Shown: positions 20,116 to 30,303, counted from the first letter of the stretch. The stretch is 64,000 bases of DNA from Shewanella violacea DSS12 (GCF_000091325.1 NC_014012.1:4237685-4301684); one strand, 5' to 3'. Numbers and translations: made by a program. The notes: generated by a model not told the origin, from the sequence alone.

Positions 20116-23022
20116 CTAAGGCTGTTGAATATCTAGCTTGTTCAATAACGATGGGTAACCCCAGCCATTTTCTCCCGGTATCACCTGCTCTCCAGTCAGA
20201 TATTCATACAAGGTCGGAGCCAATGAGCCATTTTCCTCTACCTTGAGAATACTGGTATCAGGCCCTATGGGAGTGCCCCAGAAACCGATGAAGGCATCCT
20301 TCTCCGGGAAGTCCTCTCCAGCATGACGACCGGGCACCTTAGTGTTGTAGCCTATGCCAGCCTTGGGAAACAAATTTATCGTACCGGCGCGGGCTTCATC
20401 ATAAAGTCTGGCCAGCTGATTCACCGAATCAGGACGAAGAGTGAAGCGAGTCAAATCCCGCCACTGCTCAACCGTGCACCATGAATTGACATCATCAGCG
20501 TTCGCCTGGGTGATACATAAGCTTTTCAACTCAGAAAAGTGCTCAATCTCAGCTTCAGAGGGAGTTTGTCGATATGGATTCAACTCCTGAGTATCCAGTA
20601 ATCTAGGTAGTTTTGCCGTTAAACTGCTGTAGAGCAACTTATCCCCTCTTCGCTCCACCAGCTCATCGAGCCGCTCACCATCACGATGGCCAATTAGACG
20701 TACCTGACAGCCAGCCGAGTTGCATTGACGTTCCCTCAGCACCATATAATCCAGAGACTCAGACAGACTATTGGCCGTCTTGGTGACTATATCCAGAGTA
20801 TCGGTAACTTTTGCAGCGTTAATGGGCAGCCAGTGGATCAGATCCTTATAAACAGGTTGGGCTTGCCAGCCGGATTTAGCGTTGAAGAAGTCCATCATCA
20901 TATTGCCTCCAGCGGTAGAAGCCACAACCACATCTAGGCCTCTGTTACTCGCGTAATTAAGGGCATTGGTGATTTTCGGTCCTTCGCCCTCATCGGATGA
21001 GATCTTCTTTACCAAGAGGGGATAACCCAGCTCATGTGACAAGCTATCAAATACTTGCCTCTCGGGATTCAGGGCATAAAAAACGGGCGTCAGGCCATGA
21101 TCCCCCGCCATCCCCCACAAGGTTTGATCATAGATCCCAGCATCTTTATAGGCTTGTTCTGTCTGGCCCAACCAAAAGTCCAGTCGGTTGAGTTCTCCCG
21201 TTGGCATGATAATCTCGTCACTGAAAGGCCCGGTGAAATGAGCAAAATGATCCGGCCAAGGATTATAGATCAAGGTATGATCCGGCATGCCTTGACCATC
21301 GAGTTTGGCAAGCTTAGAGATCGCCTTTTCGATCTTCCATTTCTTGGTTAATTTAGTGAATACATCGAGGAAGAAGATGCCTTGATAACCACGAATATCC
21401 TCAATGATCTCCGATCGCAACAACCTAAGTTTCACCTCTATCTTAGCTCGCTCCTGCAACTCCCTGATACAGCGCTTCTCACCGTAGTCACGCTGTGCCT
21501 CGCCGAAACCTAGGTTGACCAAGCCATCGTAGCTAGTATGTGCATTCCAATCATATTGGCCGTTACAGTTAAGCGTGATCAGATAGGCTAAACGATCGAA
21601 CATGGTTCTCACCCCATGACTATCCATGAGACGATCCAGTTGTAGGGCATCGTTGCCGAAAAAGTAATAGGCCCGATCTAGCTGGCGATCGACAAAATGG
21701 AAGTTGGGGATCCCTGTGCCTCCCTCGCCGGAGACCTTGGCCCCGGTCTTGATGATCGGCAAGTTACGCACACTGATTGTCGGCGTAGAAGAGATCCCTA
21801 CCTGAGTAATCGATCTAGGATGATCCCGATACAGGCGTTTAAAAAATGGCAAATAATTTTGATCGCGATATTCCCCTTCGGCGAGTTCAGCCATAAACTT
21901 AACCTGCTGTTTATGCTCTGGCTGTTTAGTCTCCTCTCCCTTAGGTTTAACATCGGCGCCCTGAAGATGCATCCCATAGGCGCGGTGAATAAATGGCTTA
22001 GACTGATCCACCAAGCCTTCGACCAGGCTTTGTTGTAAGCCATCCACAGTTACTTGCACCGAATATCTACGCTGCTGCTGTGAGGTTAAAAAGCCAACCA
22101 AGACTTCACTATTGTCATCGAAGCTAGCTTGCATCCAGGCATTTAATGCCTGCTCACGCTCCTCTTTAAACACAAACTGACGATAAGCCTTGAGGACATT
22201 TAAACGCACAAAATCAATCAGAGTGATAGTTAGAGCCTGAGCCTTGTTATTGACCTTGCCCCTATTCTCCGGCTTATCATCTTCTATGATGGCTAATACC
22301 GAGCTTTGCATCTCACCTTCATCCATGTCAGCCACAGCCTTAGACATGATCCCTATGATAATGGGCTGTATCTTATCTACTAAGTGTAAATCGGCTGAAC
22401 TCTGAGTCAGATAGGTATACTTAGCAGGCACAGCATCCATATCCTGCCACATACCGATATCGACTAAGGCATCATATATGGTCACCATAGATGCGATAAA
22501 CTGGCGATCGGCTTTTAGACCTTGGGATTGGTTACTCTGGTGTTTAACAGATGCCTTATCTTTTATAGGCTCGGCACCAAAATGATAGAGACTGTGCTCG
22601 AATCCTTTAAGCTGCTTTTCACCATAGACCTTAGCCAAATGCTGCTTAAATTCATCTTCGCTACTCAGACCCGTATATCTGTCATAAAAACTATAGAGGA
22701 AATATCCCAGAGGTATGCCATAGCTAGGATCGCTAAGCTGAGCTATGACTCGAACTTTAACTTTTTTATCCAGAGGTAGGGTTAAAATATAAGCATCGAG
22801 TGACAGTCCGCCAATAGTGAACAGGGCTATATCTCGCGTCAGCTTAGTAGAATAGTGAAGTGAAGAGACAATTTGATCTCTCATTATCTCACTGGCATTA
22901 AATACACCCCCTATGACAGGGGTATCACCAATATCGGCCCAAACAGCAGGACTCAGCAGAGACCAAGAAACAAGGGCCCACTTGCCAAGCCTAGGCCAAT
23001 AAGATTTAGCACAAATATCCAT
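20116..23022 (-). CDS. large alkaline-phosphatase-superfamily (type I phosphodiesterase-like) protein
   Basis: A 968-residue secreted protein with signal peptide (ending SPAVWA). The catalytic-domain part has PWPDHFAHFTGPFSDEI and GMAGDHGLTPVFY, matching the Asp/His metal ligands of the alkaline phosphatase / nucleotide pyrophosphatase superfamily. The N-terminal 350 residues have no recognised domain. It is probably periplasmic or on the surface. Divergent from a PhoD-like gene, so the two may form a phosphorus-scavenging pair, although no Pho box is evident. The 3' end was once duplicated. Confidence 0.75.
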   Translation of the reverse strand: MDICAKSYWPRLGKWALVSWSLLSPAVWADIGDTPVIGGVFNASEIMRDQIVSSLHYSTKLTRDIALFTIGGLSLDAYILTLPLDKKVKVRVIAQLSDPSYGIPLGYFLYSFYDRYTGLSSEDEFKQHLAKVYGEKQLKGFEHSLYHFGAEPIKDKASVKHQSNQSQGLKADRQFIASMVTIYDALVDIGMWQDMDAVPAKYTYLTQSSADLHLVDKIQPIIIGIMSKAVADMDEGEMQSSVLAIIEDDKPENRGKVNNKAQALTITLIDFVRLNVLKAYRQFVFKEEREQALNAWMQASFDDNSEVLVGFLTSQQQRRYSVQVTVDGLQQSLVEGLVDQSKPFIHRAYGMHLQGADVKPKGEETKQPEHKQQVKFMAELAEGEYRDQNYLPFFKRLYRDHPRSITQVGISSTPTISVRNLPIIKTGAKVSGEGGTGIPNFHFVDRQLDRAYYFFGNDALQLDRLMDSHGVRTMFDRLAYLITLNCNGQYDWNAHTSYDGLVNLGFGEAQRDYGEKRCIRELQERAKIEVKLRLLRSEIIEDIRGYQGIFFLDVFTKLTKKWKIEKAISKLAKLDGQGMPDHTLIYNPWPDHFAHFTGPFSDEIIMPTGELNRLDFWLGQTEQAYKDAGIYDQTLWGMAGDHGLTPVFYALNPERQVFDSLSHELGYPLLVKKISSDEGEGPKITNALNYASNRGLDVVVASTAGGNMMMDFFNAKSGWQAQPVYKDLIHWLPINAAKVTDTLDIVTKTANSLSESLDYMVLRERQCNSAGCQVRLIGHRDGERLDELVERRGDKLLYSSLTAKLPRLLDTQELNPYRQTPSEAEIEHFSELKSLCITQANADDVNSWCTVEQWRDLTRFTLRPDSVNQLARLYDEARAGTINLFPKAGIGYNTKVPGRHAGEDFPEKDAFIGFWGTPIGPDTSILKVEENGSLAPTLYEYLTGEQVIPGENGWGYPSLLNKLDIQQP

Positions 23023-23386
23023 ATACAGCTCATAACCACAAGAATCACAGAGCGCTCAATGATTACATATTTCACCGACAACTAAAATATTGGTTACATT
23101 AAGCCAACGATTTATCTTCTTCATTATGAATAACAGGCTTGTTCTACAGCCTAGAACTCGGCCATAAGTGACGCCAGCTCATAGGTTAAAGTTCGCTTTT
23201 ATATACCCATTTCACATATAGGACAGTGAGGACTTCACTAAAATGGCCGCGTCTTAACCTAAGCTAGCTCGACAATAAAAGCTAAGTTCCTTAGCGCTTT
23301 AATACTCTGTGACGATTAATATTTTGCAAAATCATTACATTTGTTTAATCTGTGAGCTCATGAATTTTGTCTGGAATATACTCTGA
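23023..23386. other. divergent promoter region between two phosphatase genes
   Basis: This region of about 360 AT-rich bases between divergent starts should contain both promoters. I looked for a PhoB box and found no convincing one. No repeat or gene seen. Confidence 0.5.
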
Positions 23387-25267
23387 ATGATGCCCGCTGC
23401 ATTACCCTTAGTCCTTGCAGGTCCAACACTACGTCACTGCGACCAAGATCACTTCACCCTATGGTTCGTCAGCTCAACACCTATGAATCAGCTGACCTTA
23501 CATCTGGGTGAAAAAAAACTCATTTTAGCGGCGGAGCAAACTCATCAAGTTCGACTTGGAAAGCATGCCTGGCAGTATCTGATCCAAGTGAATCAAGACC
23601 AGCTGCTAGCGGTAAATTCGCCGATAGAATACAGATTAACAGATAGCCTGCATGGCTCAGTGTTTGAAAATATCGCCCAGCTGAATTATCAAAGTGAATC
23701 TGCCCCCGAGTTTGTTATCAAGCCTGAGATAGATAACATGCTGCACGGCTCCTGCCGTAACCCCCATCATCATAGCGGCGATGCCTTAGTCGCTGCCGAT
23801 ACCAGACTTAGCCAAGATCTCAGTATTGAAGCCAGACCGTCTCTCTTAATGCTTAGCGGCGATCAGGTCTATGTCGATGATATAGCAGGCCCCATGCTCT
23901 ATGCCATAGGCCAAGTGATTCAGCTATTAGACTTGCCACAAGAAGAGTTTCCCCATGCCGAACTCCGCCAAAGCTCTGCTATCAGCTATCATCCGGCAGC
24001 CCTGTATCGGCGACACAAAAAATTGCTGCCAAAAACCCAACATCAGGCTAAAACGGCCCTTAGACGTTGGTATATCAACCACCCAATATTCACCTCATCC
24101 TTAGCCGAAAATCATCTGGTTTCTCTAGGGGAGATCATAGCTCTGTATTTACTCACCTGGTCTCCCGAGCTTTGGCAGCAAATTGAGATCCCTAAAGAGG
24201 TCGCTGGTCTGTCTGCTGTAAATAAGCTTCGCTGGGAAAGTGAGTGGTTACATCTGCTAGAGTTTAAGGCCGGACTGCATCAGGTCAGGCGCTTAATGGC
24301 GCATCTGCCAACCTATATGATCTTCGATGACCATGACATTACCGATGACTGGAACCTCACCGCCAAGTGGGAGGAAGCCGCCTACGGTCACCCCTTCTCT
24401 AAACGCATCATAGGCAACGCACTTATCGGTTACACCCTATTTCAGGGCCTAGGCAATGCGCCGAAAAAATTCAAATCGGCAATAGTCCCACTTATCGATG
24501 CTTACTTTGGCAATCCAGATGAAGAAAAACAAGACAGATTAATCCATGAACTGCTCAAGTTTGAGCACTGGCATTACAACTTAAATACCTCACCCAAAAT
24601 AGTGGTACTAGATACACGAACCCATAGATGGCGCAGTGAATCTAATCTAGCAAAGCCTTCGGGATTAATGGACTGGGAAACCTTAATGGAGTTTCAACAT
24701 GAGTTAGTGGGTCAGAGTAATGTCATCATAGTCTCGGCGGCGCCCATGTTCGGGGTCAAACTTATTGAGACAGTGCAACGCACGGCAACTATGCTGGGTA
24801 GTTCTCTACTGGTCGATGCCGAAAACTGGATGGCTCACCCGGGGACAGCGAATACCTTACTCAGTATTTTTCAGCACAGGAAAACCCCTGAGCAATTCGT
24901 GATCTTATCTGGTGATGTGCATTACTCATTTGCCTATGACATTCGCATTCGCTTCAGGAAAGGCGGACCGAATATTTACCAGATCACCTGTAGCGGCCTC
25001 AAGAATCAGTTTCCGGAGAAGTTAATTCCTATCTTCGACAAACTCAATGGCTGGCTATATGGTCACTTCTCACCGCTAAACTTTTTGACTAAGCGTAAGC
25101 GCATGTCTATTCGTGGCAGACGTCCCAATGGCGAGCGCAGTAAACGCTTGATGAATCAGAGTGGCATAGGTTTGCTAAATTTAGCTCAGAATGGCGCGCC
25201 GACTAAGATAGCCGTACTGCACGCCGATATGAGTGAAACCCATTTCGACGCACCAAGGAAAGACTAG
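23387..25267 (+). CDS. PhoD-like metallophosphatase
   Basis: A 626-residue protein of the PhoD/metallophosphatase type. Visible metal-ligand motifs are HGSCRNPHH, LMLSGDQVYVDD, MIFDDHDITDDWN and ILSGDVHYSFAY, in the expected order. There is no signal peptide and no Tat motif, unlike secreted PhoD, so it may be cytoplasmic. It is divergent from the AP-superfamily gene and convergent with a small membrane protein that ends 9 bases later. Confidence 0.85.
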   Translation: MMPAALPLVLAGPTLRHCDQDHFTLWFVSSTPMNQLTLHLGEKKLILAAEQTHQVRLGKHAWQYLIQVNQDQLLAVNSPIEYRLTDSLHGSVFENIAQLNYQSESAPEFVIKPEIDNMLHGSCRNPHHHSGDALVAADTRLSQDLSIEARPSLLMLSGDQVYVDDIAGPMLYAIGQVIQLLDLPQEEFPHAELRQSSAISYHPAALYRRHKKLLPKTQHQAKTALRRWYINHPIFTSSLAENHLVSLGEIIALYLLTWSPELWQQIEIPKEVAGLSAVNKLRWESEWLHLLEFKAGLHQVRRLMAHLPTYMIFDDHDITDDWNLTAKWEEAAYGHPFSKRIIGNALIGYTLFQGLGNAPKKFKSAIVPLIDAYFGNPDEEKQDRLIHELLKFEHWHYNLNTSPKIVVLDTRTHRWRSESNLAKPSGLMDWETLMEFQHELVGQSNVIIVSAAPMFGVKLIETVQRTATMLGSSLLVDAENWMAHPGTANTLLSIFQHRKTPEQFVILSGDVHYSFAYDIRIRFRKGGPNIYQITCSGLKNQFPEKLIPIFDKLNGWLYGHFSPLNFLTKRKRMSIRGRRPNGERSKRLMNQSGIGLLNLAQNGAPTKIAVLHADMSETHFDAPRKD

Positions 25268-25275
25268 CTATCAAC

Positions 25276-25707
25276 TTATTTAACTGGAGCCTGAGACGGC
25301 ATGCTCACAGGTGCTGAGACAGACTGCTCAGTGCCAGGTCTTGGGTGATGTGCGTAATCAGGAGCTGAATTAGGCGCAGATCTTGGAGCTCTAGTTGCAT
25401 TAGGAGCTTGACGTGGAGGGTGACTAGGGTCATTAACTGCAGCAGGTTTAGCATCGGACGCCTGCGCTTTCTCTGGTACTGATTGCGCCGTCATTGAAGC
25501 TTGAGTCACAGCCTTAGGTGCACTCATAGAAACAGGTGCTACTGGCTTAGGCGCTGGTAGTGCTTGTAATGCAACTGGAGAACTTGTCACTGCTTGAGGG
25601 GAAGTCGCCTCAACAGATTCAGGCTCGGAATTTAAACTTTGGTAACCGATTGCAGCCACCACAGCGGCAGCAACTAATGTGATAGAGATCAGGGTCGATT
25701 TAGTCAT
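25276..25707 (-). CDS. small membrane-anchored Pro/Ala-rich protein
   Basis: 143 residues from the ATG at 25707, preceded by AAGGA; an upstream 14-codon extension is not supported. One N-terminal membrane segment (LISITLVAAAVVAAIGY) is followed by a low-complexity tail rich in Pro, Ala, Ser and Val, probably periplasmic and disordered. No family recognised. Confidence 0.65.
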   Translation of the reverse strand: MTKSTLISITLVAAAVVAAIGYQSLNSEPESVEATSPQAVTSSPVALQALPAPKPVAPVSMSAPKAVTQASMTAQSVPEKAQASDAKPAAVNDPSHPPRQAPNATRAPRSAPNSAPDYAHHPRPGTEQSVSAPVSMPSQAPVK

Positions 25708-25927
25708 TATTATTATCCTTCTATTTTGAGTTCGCCTTTCACTAAACAAGAGTGATAAGCGAGGGTATTACACCCCGACCACGTACTGAGGCTAAGTATT
25801 CATCTATGATTTTCATATGCTATATGCCGATGGCAGCAGTAATCCAGTCATTTTTGAAACGGATCTCAGCATAGAGTCAATCCAGAAGAAAGACAAGCTT
25901 AGGATATTTTATACACTGAATCCGATT

Positions 25928-26854
25928 CTAGAGTGGAAATGAGTCAAAGCCATCACACTCGATATCCAGAGCTATACCTGTCACAGGATCATTAAACTTC
26001 AATCGCTTAGCCACTAATTTCAAAGGGCGAGCATAGTCATCATCAGACTTTGGCTGCAACTGGGGATAACATCTATCGTTGATAATAGGCATACCTAAGC
26101 TGTGCATATGAACTCTAAGTTGATGGGTTCGCCCTGTTATCGGCGATAATTTAAATAGCCCATTGTCTCCCTTAATATCAATCAAACTAATTTCAGAGTG
26201 AGTATTAGGCTCTCCCTCAACCACTTTCATGATAAAACTAGGCTCACCTTTCACCATGCGATTTTTCACCGTCCAATGGATAGGAAGTGCTAGCTCGCCA
26301 GCTTGATGACTCGCCAATAGCTCGGGAGTTAGTTTGGCTAACGCTTGATATTCTTTGGTTATTTGATGGTTTTTAAACAGGTCGTGATACTGAGTTCGCG
26401 CCTCGGGATTGAGGATCATAAGCACGATACCCGCCGTTGCCCGGTCTAGTCTATGAGCTGGCACTATGGTCTCGATGCCAGTTTTAATTCGTAATCGATT
26501 AACCAAGCATTCGTTAACGAAATTACCACTAGGATGCAGAGCCAGAAAGTGAGGTTTAAAGGCTAATATTATCTGTTCATCCCGGTAGAGTATCTGCTCT
26601 TCGAAGGGCACCTTAGTCTCGGATTTAACTTCACGATAATAGTAGACACGCGCCCTAGGTTTGAAAGCCGTGTCCAGCTCGATAAGCGAACCATCTTGCC
26701 AATGCACCTTGCCATCTATGATCCTTTGTCGCCATATTTCCCCGCCAACCTGTTGGAAACGTTCCACGAGAAAACTCAATACTGTGGGTTTATCAGTCAC
26801 ACTCTCAGCTAGCACGACATAGGAGGCTTGAGAAGCTCGAACGGATGAGGACAT
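25928..26854 (-). CDS. RluA-family pseudouridine synthase
   Basis: Converts specific uridines in rRNA or tRNA to pseudouridine. The catalytic motif HRLDRATAG is intact, followed by ITKEYQALAKL and GRTHQLRVHMHSLG, the family's RNA- and substrate-binding segments. 308 residues from the ATG at 26854. The open frame continues 23 codons upstream, but that extension runs into a palindromic mosaic. It has no S4 domain, so it is closer to TruC/RluA or YqcB-like groups than to RluC/D. Confidence 0.88.
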   Translation of the reverse strand: MSSSVRASQASYVVLAESVTDKPTVLSFLVERFQQVGGEIWRQRIIDGKVHWQDGSLIELDTAFKPRARVYYYREVKSETKVPFEEQILYRDEQIILAFKPHFLALHPSGNFVNECLVNRLRIKTGIETIVPAHRLDRATAGIVLMILNPEARTQYHDLFKNHQITKEYQALAKLTPELLASHQAGELALPIHWTVKNRMVKGEPSFIMKVVEGEPNTHSEISLIDIKGDNGLFKLSPITGRTHQLRVHMHSLGMPIINDRCYPQLQPKSDDDYARPLKLVAKRLKFNDPVTGIALDIECDGFDSFPL

Positions 26855-26904
26855 GTTAACTCTAATAAAATAGGACAAAAGACAGGGTATTTTAACAGAA
26901 AAGC

Positions 26905-27176
26905 TACGACGAGAGCGCAGCAAAGCTGCTGGGATAATGCGAGTACGGAGCTTAGCTCCTACGAGAACGGCTGAAAAACGCCTCCGAGAAAGCGAGAGCG
27001 TGACTTTGTCACAGCGAGACCGGCCTGTGGCCTTCGAGAACGCAGCAAAGCTGCTGCGAGAAAATGAGGAAAAGAAGAGTCAAAGCCAAAAGGCTTTTGC
27101 AATTATCTCCTAGGGAACTGGTTCCCGTTCTCGAAGTGAGCCTGCGAACGCTCTCGCAGCTCTGCGTCCTCACACA
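26905..27176. repeat. mosaic of small palindromes (copy 3)
   Basis: GCAGCAAAGCTGC occurs twice (26917-26929 and 27042-27054), with GGAGCTTAGCTCC, GTGACTTTGTCAC, GGCCTGTGGCC and GGGAACTGGTTCCC. The linkers are the same cgagaa type. It fills the entire gap between the pseudouridine synthase start and the Lon-domain gene stop. Confidence 0.8.
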
Positions 27177-27752
27177 TTAGTCTACGTGTGACTTGATCAG
27201 TTCAAGCACGAAGTTCATGGTCTTATGGCAATCCGGTTGATTCATCAGAACTTGCTTATCTTTGCTATACAGGGGAAGTACTTCGAGCCAACGTTGACTG
27301 ACCCAAGTCGCATCATCGAGATGCAGATTGGAATAGAGGCCAAATAGAGCTGGATTCACTTCATAAAACTGCTCTAAGGCGGCGCTGATCAATTCAAACT
27401 CTCCTCTTATGGGCTCTTCACACCAATTAAAGCTAGGTAAAGTTTTCGAGATCCACACACCATCCCGTTTCTGCGCCGCGGACAACACCTTCACTCTCTG
27501 CTTTCCTTCTAGAACTATGCCTAATGAATCATCGGCAAGTAGGTTGAAATCTATGATTTCACACTGAGTGGCATTGGGGTAACAGGGAGGCTGACGATTA
27601 GGCAATAACATACCGAAAGCTAATGGATATTTACCTTTAAGCACATCCGCAATCACCTTCAAATATGCAGGGTCCGCGATACGGATTTCGAGTCTACCAT
27701 CAGGTAATAACACGGCATCTCGAGTGATTAACGCCATCTCCTGTGTTCGCAT
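27177..27752 (-). CDS. Lon-protease N-terminal (LON substrate-binding) domain protein
   Basis: A 191-residue stand-alone LON domain without ATPase or protease parts. The start at 27752 (MRTQEMALITRDAVLLPDGR) follows an excellent GGGAGG site. Segments GRLEIRIADPAYLKVIADV and LGIVLEGKQRVKVL resemble PF02190. Such proteins are common in Shewanella and may bind unfolded substrates. The role is inferred only from the domain. Confidence 0.8.
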   Translation of the reverse strand: MRTQEMALITRDAVLLPDGRLEIRIADPAYLKVIADVLKGKYPLAFGMLLPNRQPPCYPNATQCEIIDFNLLADDSLGIVLEGKQRVKVLSAAQKRDGVWISKTLPSFNWCEEPIRGEFELISAALEQFYEVNPALFGLYSNLHLDDATWVSQRWLEVLPLYSKDKQVLMNQPDCHKTMNFVLELIKSHVD

Positions 27753-28074
27753 AATAACCTCCCGCTTAAGGGTTGGTATAAACTCCCGACTAAGGGTTGG
27801 TAAACTCCCACCTAAGACGAGGTGACTGGCAAAAAAGCTGCCTCTGTCGAATTGGGAAACTGCCAAGGCAATATTCTTAAAGTGTAGCAGTTGCAGTATT
27901 AACTGCTAATTGAATGACTTTCAGCCTTAACCAAGCAAGAACTAGCTTAAACTCAGCTACTTCTCCCTATTCTCAACACTCTTTTCCCCGCCTAGCGAGA
28001 TCATTCCTTCACTGTATTAGACATGTATTTGTCTGTATTGGTTGCAATAGAATTTAAGCGGAGAAGATGAGACC
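27753..28074. other. intergenic region with short direct repeats
   Basis: Just upstream of the LON-domain gene the phrase TAAGGGTTGGTA with AACTCCC occurs twice within 45 bases (about 27768-27812). The rest of the 320-base gap, up to the patatin stop, shows nothing recognisable. Confidence 0.5.
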
Positions 28075-29133
28075 TTAATAAAAAGGCTCGAGACGATCCA
28101 TGATAGACCCATTAGCCACCACCTGTGAAAACTCTTCCGCGAGCACCTCACTGATAGCGATAGTCTTATGCCAATAGGCCATTCTGTCCTCGCTACTAAG
28201 ATGTTTGAAGTCACCACGGTCAGGTAATTTACCATAGGGAAGAGCAGCCAGATACGCATCACTCGGCGCCACTATGAGTGCATTGTGATAGTGATTTTTA
28301 GCTCTGCGCCAAGGCAAAGATTTATCGAACCAGCCAGGCGTAATTCTAGGATAAAAATGAGGGTAGATAGTCAGCCCCTCAGCATGTGAAAGCGGCAAAT
28401 CAAAATGATAATCTGTGATGCCACCATCATAATAATGCCCCTGCGGCGCTCCAGAAATATTGGTTACTGGTGCGAGTACCCAAGGAATAGAACCCGTCGC
28501 TAATAACACCTGAGCAATATTATCTTCACTCAAGCCTACATGCTTACTGGGAAGATCATTAAGGCTATTGAAGGGAGAGCCCGTATCTAGGGAGCTAAAT
28601 AGAAACCGCTCAAAATTGAGCCCTAAGGAGCGGCGGCTTATCAAGTTTGCCGCAGCCGTAGTAGCTAGGCCTAAGCCCAATGATAACCGACTTGGAAAAC
28701 GGTTTAGATGTTTCCCGCGACATGCCAAAAAGTGACTCTTGATAACCTTATTATCGACAATATCTTTCCCTGCCCCGTCACCCAATAAACCAGCGATAAT
28801 GTCCTCGACCTGGGCCGATACATCCTGGGGCCTAGGTTTAATATCATATCTTTGGCCTATATATAGCTTCTCTAAACGAGCATAGGCAGATAATGGATTA
28901 TCTTGTGCTTGGCAAGCGAGGCGCCATGCACCGGAAGAGGCCCCCAAGGTATGCAATGGCTCCTTTCTATCTTTAAAGAATTCACCAAACAAGTATTTAT
29001 CCAGACCGGCAATCCCAATCCACTTAGGCCCACCGGATGCCGCCAGCAGTTGAGAAAATATCTCAGGTTTAAGACCGGTCTGTTCGATCTTTTTGTATGC
29101 GGTCGGTCCCGCTAGGAAGCGCAGTGCAGGCAA
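28075..29133 (-). CDS. patatin-like phospholipase
   Basis: A 352-residue acyl hydrolase with the patatin catalytic dyad: the oxyanion-hole glycine run SGGPKW, the nucleophile elbow GASSGAW near residue 65 and the Asp in YYDGGITDYHFDLP near residue 240. No signal peptide. It resembles the cytosolic patatin group of marine gammaproteobacteria. Single gene; divergent from a small membrane protein. Confidence 0.88.
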   Translation of the reverse strand: MPALRFLAGPTAYKKIEQTGLKPEIFSQLLAASGGPKWIGIAGLDKYLFGEFFKDRKEPLHTLGASSGAWRLACQAQDNPLSAYARLEKLYIGQRYDIKPRPQDVSAQVEDIIAGLLGDGAGKDIVDNKVIKSHFLACRGKHLNRFPSRLSLGLGLATTAAANLISRRSLGLNFERFLFSSLDTGSPFNSLNDLPSKHVGLSEDNIAQVLLATGSIPWVLAPVTNISGAPQGHYYDGGITDYHFDLPLSHAEGLTIYPHFYPRITPGWFDKSLPWRRAKNHYHNALIVAPSDAYLAALPYGKLPDRGDFKHLSSEDRMAYWHKTIAISEVLAEEFSQVVANGSIMDRLEPFY

Positions 29134-29246
29134 ATCAATTACTCCAAAAATATGTCAGTGACATTATTTAACAAAAATTAACTTTTTAACGTTGGGGCGC
29201 TAATATAGCATCTAGGATAGGAAACTCTTGATAAGGAATATCAAAG

Positions 29247-29687
29247 ATGGAAAACACCAAAATTCGTCCCTTCAAAACCCTAAGCATGCTCATAGGAATT
29301 GTCTCAACAGCCTACATATTATTCATTATTAAGGTAAGCTCTTTCGACTCAGGCTGGGATCTTGTGGTGCCGCTACTATTTATCTCTACCTGCATCGGCT
29401 GGATATATTTTATCTGGCAACAACAAATACAATTTACCGCCAATTCAGTTAATTTTATTAAACTTTCTATAGAAAGCGATTGGGGGCCAGTAAAAGATCT
29501 GTCAGTCAAATATGATGAGATCAACTCGGTCCGTTTACTCGGTGACCAGCTGTTTATCCACGCCACTAAGGGCAAGATAAGCTTTCCACTAAAGCCTAAA
29601 TCAAAAATAACTAAACAGCTAAAAGCAGCGTTTGAGAAACGAGATATCCCTTTCGAGATCAAATCTTGCTTAGTGGCTGATTCCTAA
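29247..29687 (+). CDS. two-helix membrane protein with PH-like C-terminal part
   Basis: 146 residues with two membrane segments (about 12-28 and 36-55) and then a soluble beta-rich region, DEINSVRLLGDQLFIHATKGKIS, resembling bacterial PH or YcxB-type domains. Function unknown. Confidence 0.7.
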   Translation: MENTKIRPFKTLSMLIGIVSTAYILFIIKVSSFDSGWDLVVPLLFISTCIGWIYFIWQQQIQFTANSVNFIKLSIESDWGPVKDLSVKYDEINSVRLLGDQLFIHATKGKISFPLKPKSKITKQLKAAFEKRDIPFEIKSCLVADS

Positions 29688-29841
29688 TAGATAGGAGCTA
29701 GATACTAGCTTTGAGCCCCTTGAGTCACTTATTTATCCAGATCATGACTCTATGCCTGGTCAGATTTATTAATAGGCTTGGTATAAAATGGCATGGGCGC
29801 TAAACTCGTGCCATAAATAGCAAACTAGTCTGAGCCCGAAT

Positions 29842-30303
29842 ATGATCCTCGATACCTTAAATAACAAAGACCTTTACTCACACATCAGCCCTAGAATCAC
29901 AGCGGCCTTAGCCCATCTGGCCGAGACAGACTTCAATGCACTTGAAGTCGGTAACTATGAACTCGATGGCAAGAACCTCTTCGTTATCGTCAATGACTAT
30001 GAGACTAAACCTAGAGAGGTTGAGCCCTTCGAGGTTCACCAGCAGTATATCGATATCCAATACGTGGTGAGCGGTGAAGAGGAATTTGGCTACCTTCCTT
30101 TAGCAGATCAAATACCATCACGTCCTTATTTTGCCAAGCATGACTATGCCGAATTCGATTATGAGAGCAATAAACATGATGCGGCTTTCATCCCGTTTAA
30201 AGCCGGCATGTTTGCCATTTTCTTCCCTCAAGACATGCATATGCCGGGCACCAGCGCAGCGCCAAACAAGGTGCGTAAAGTTGTGATCAAGGTAAAAATA
30301 TAA
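29842..30303 (+). CDS. YhcH/YjgK/YiaL family protein
   Basis: A 153-residue cupin-like protein (family DUF386, related to EbgC). The signature EVHQQYIDIQYVVSGEE and FPQDMHMPG carry the conserved metal-binding Glu/His residues; the C-terminus VRKVVIKV is typical. Family members act in sialic acid or sugar-anomer metabolism. No sugar operon is adjacent, although a LamB-type porin gene follows 1.2 kb downstream. Confidence 0.88.
   Translation: MILDTLNNKDLYSHISPRITAALAHLAETDFNALEVGNYELDGKNLFVIVNDYETKPREVEPFEVHQQYIDIQYVVSGEEEFGYLPLADQIPSRPYFAKHDYAEFDYESNKHDAAFIPFKAGMFAIFFPQDMHMPGTSAAPNKVRKVVIKVKI

Noticed and set aside
23023..23386. Pho box between the two phosphatase genes
   Set aside because: No pair of CTGTCAT-like repeats with proper spacing was found.
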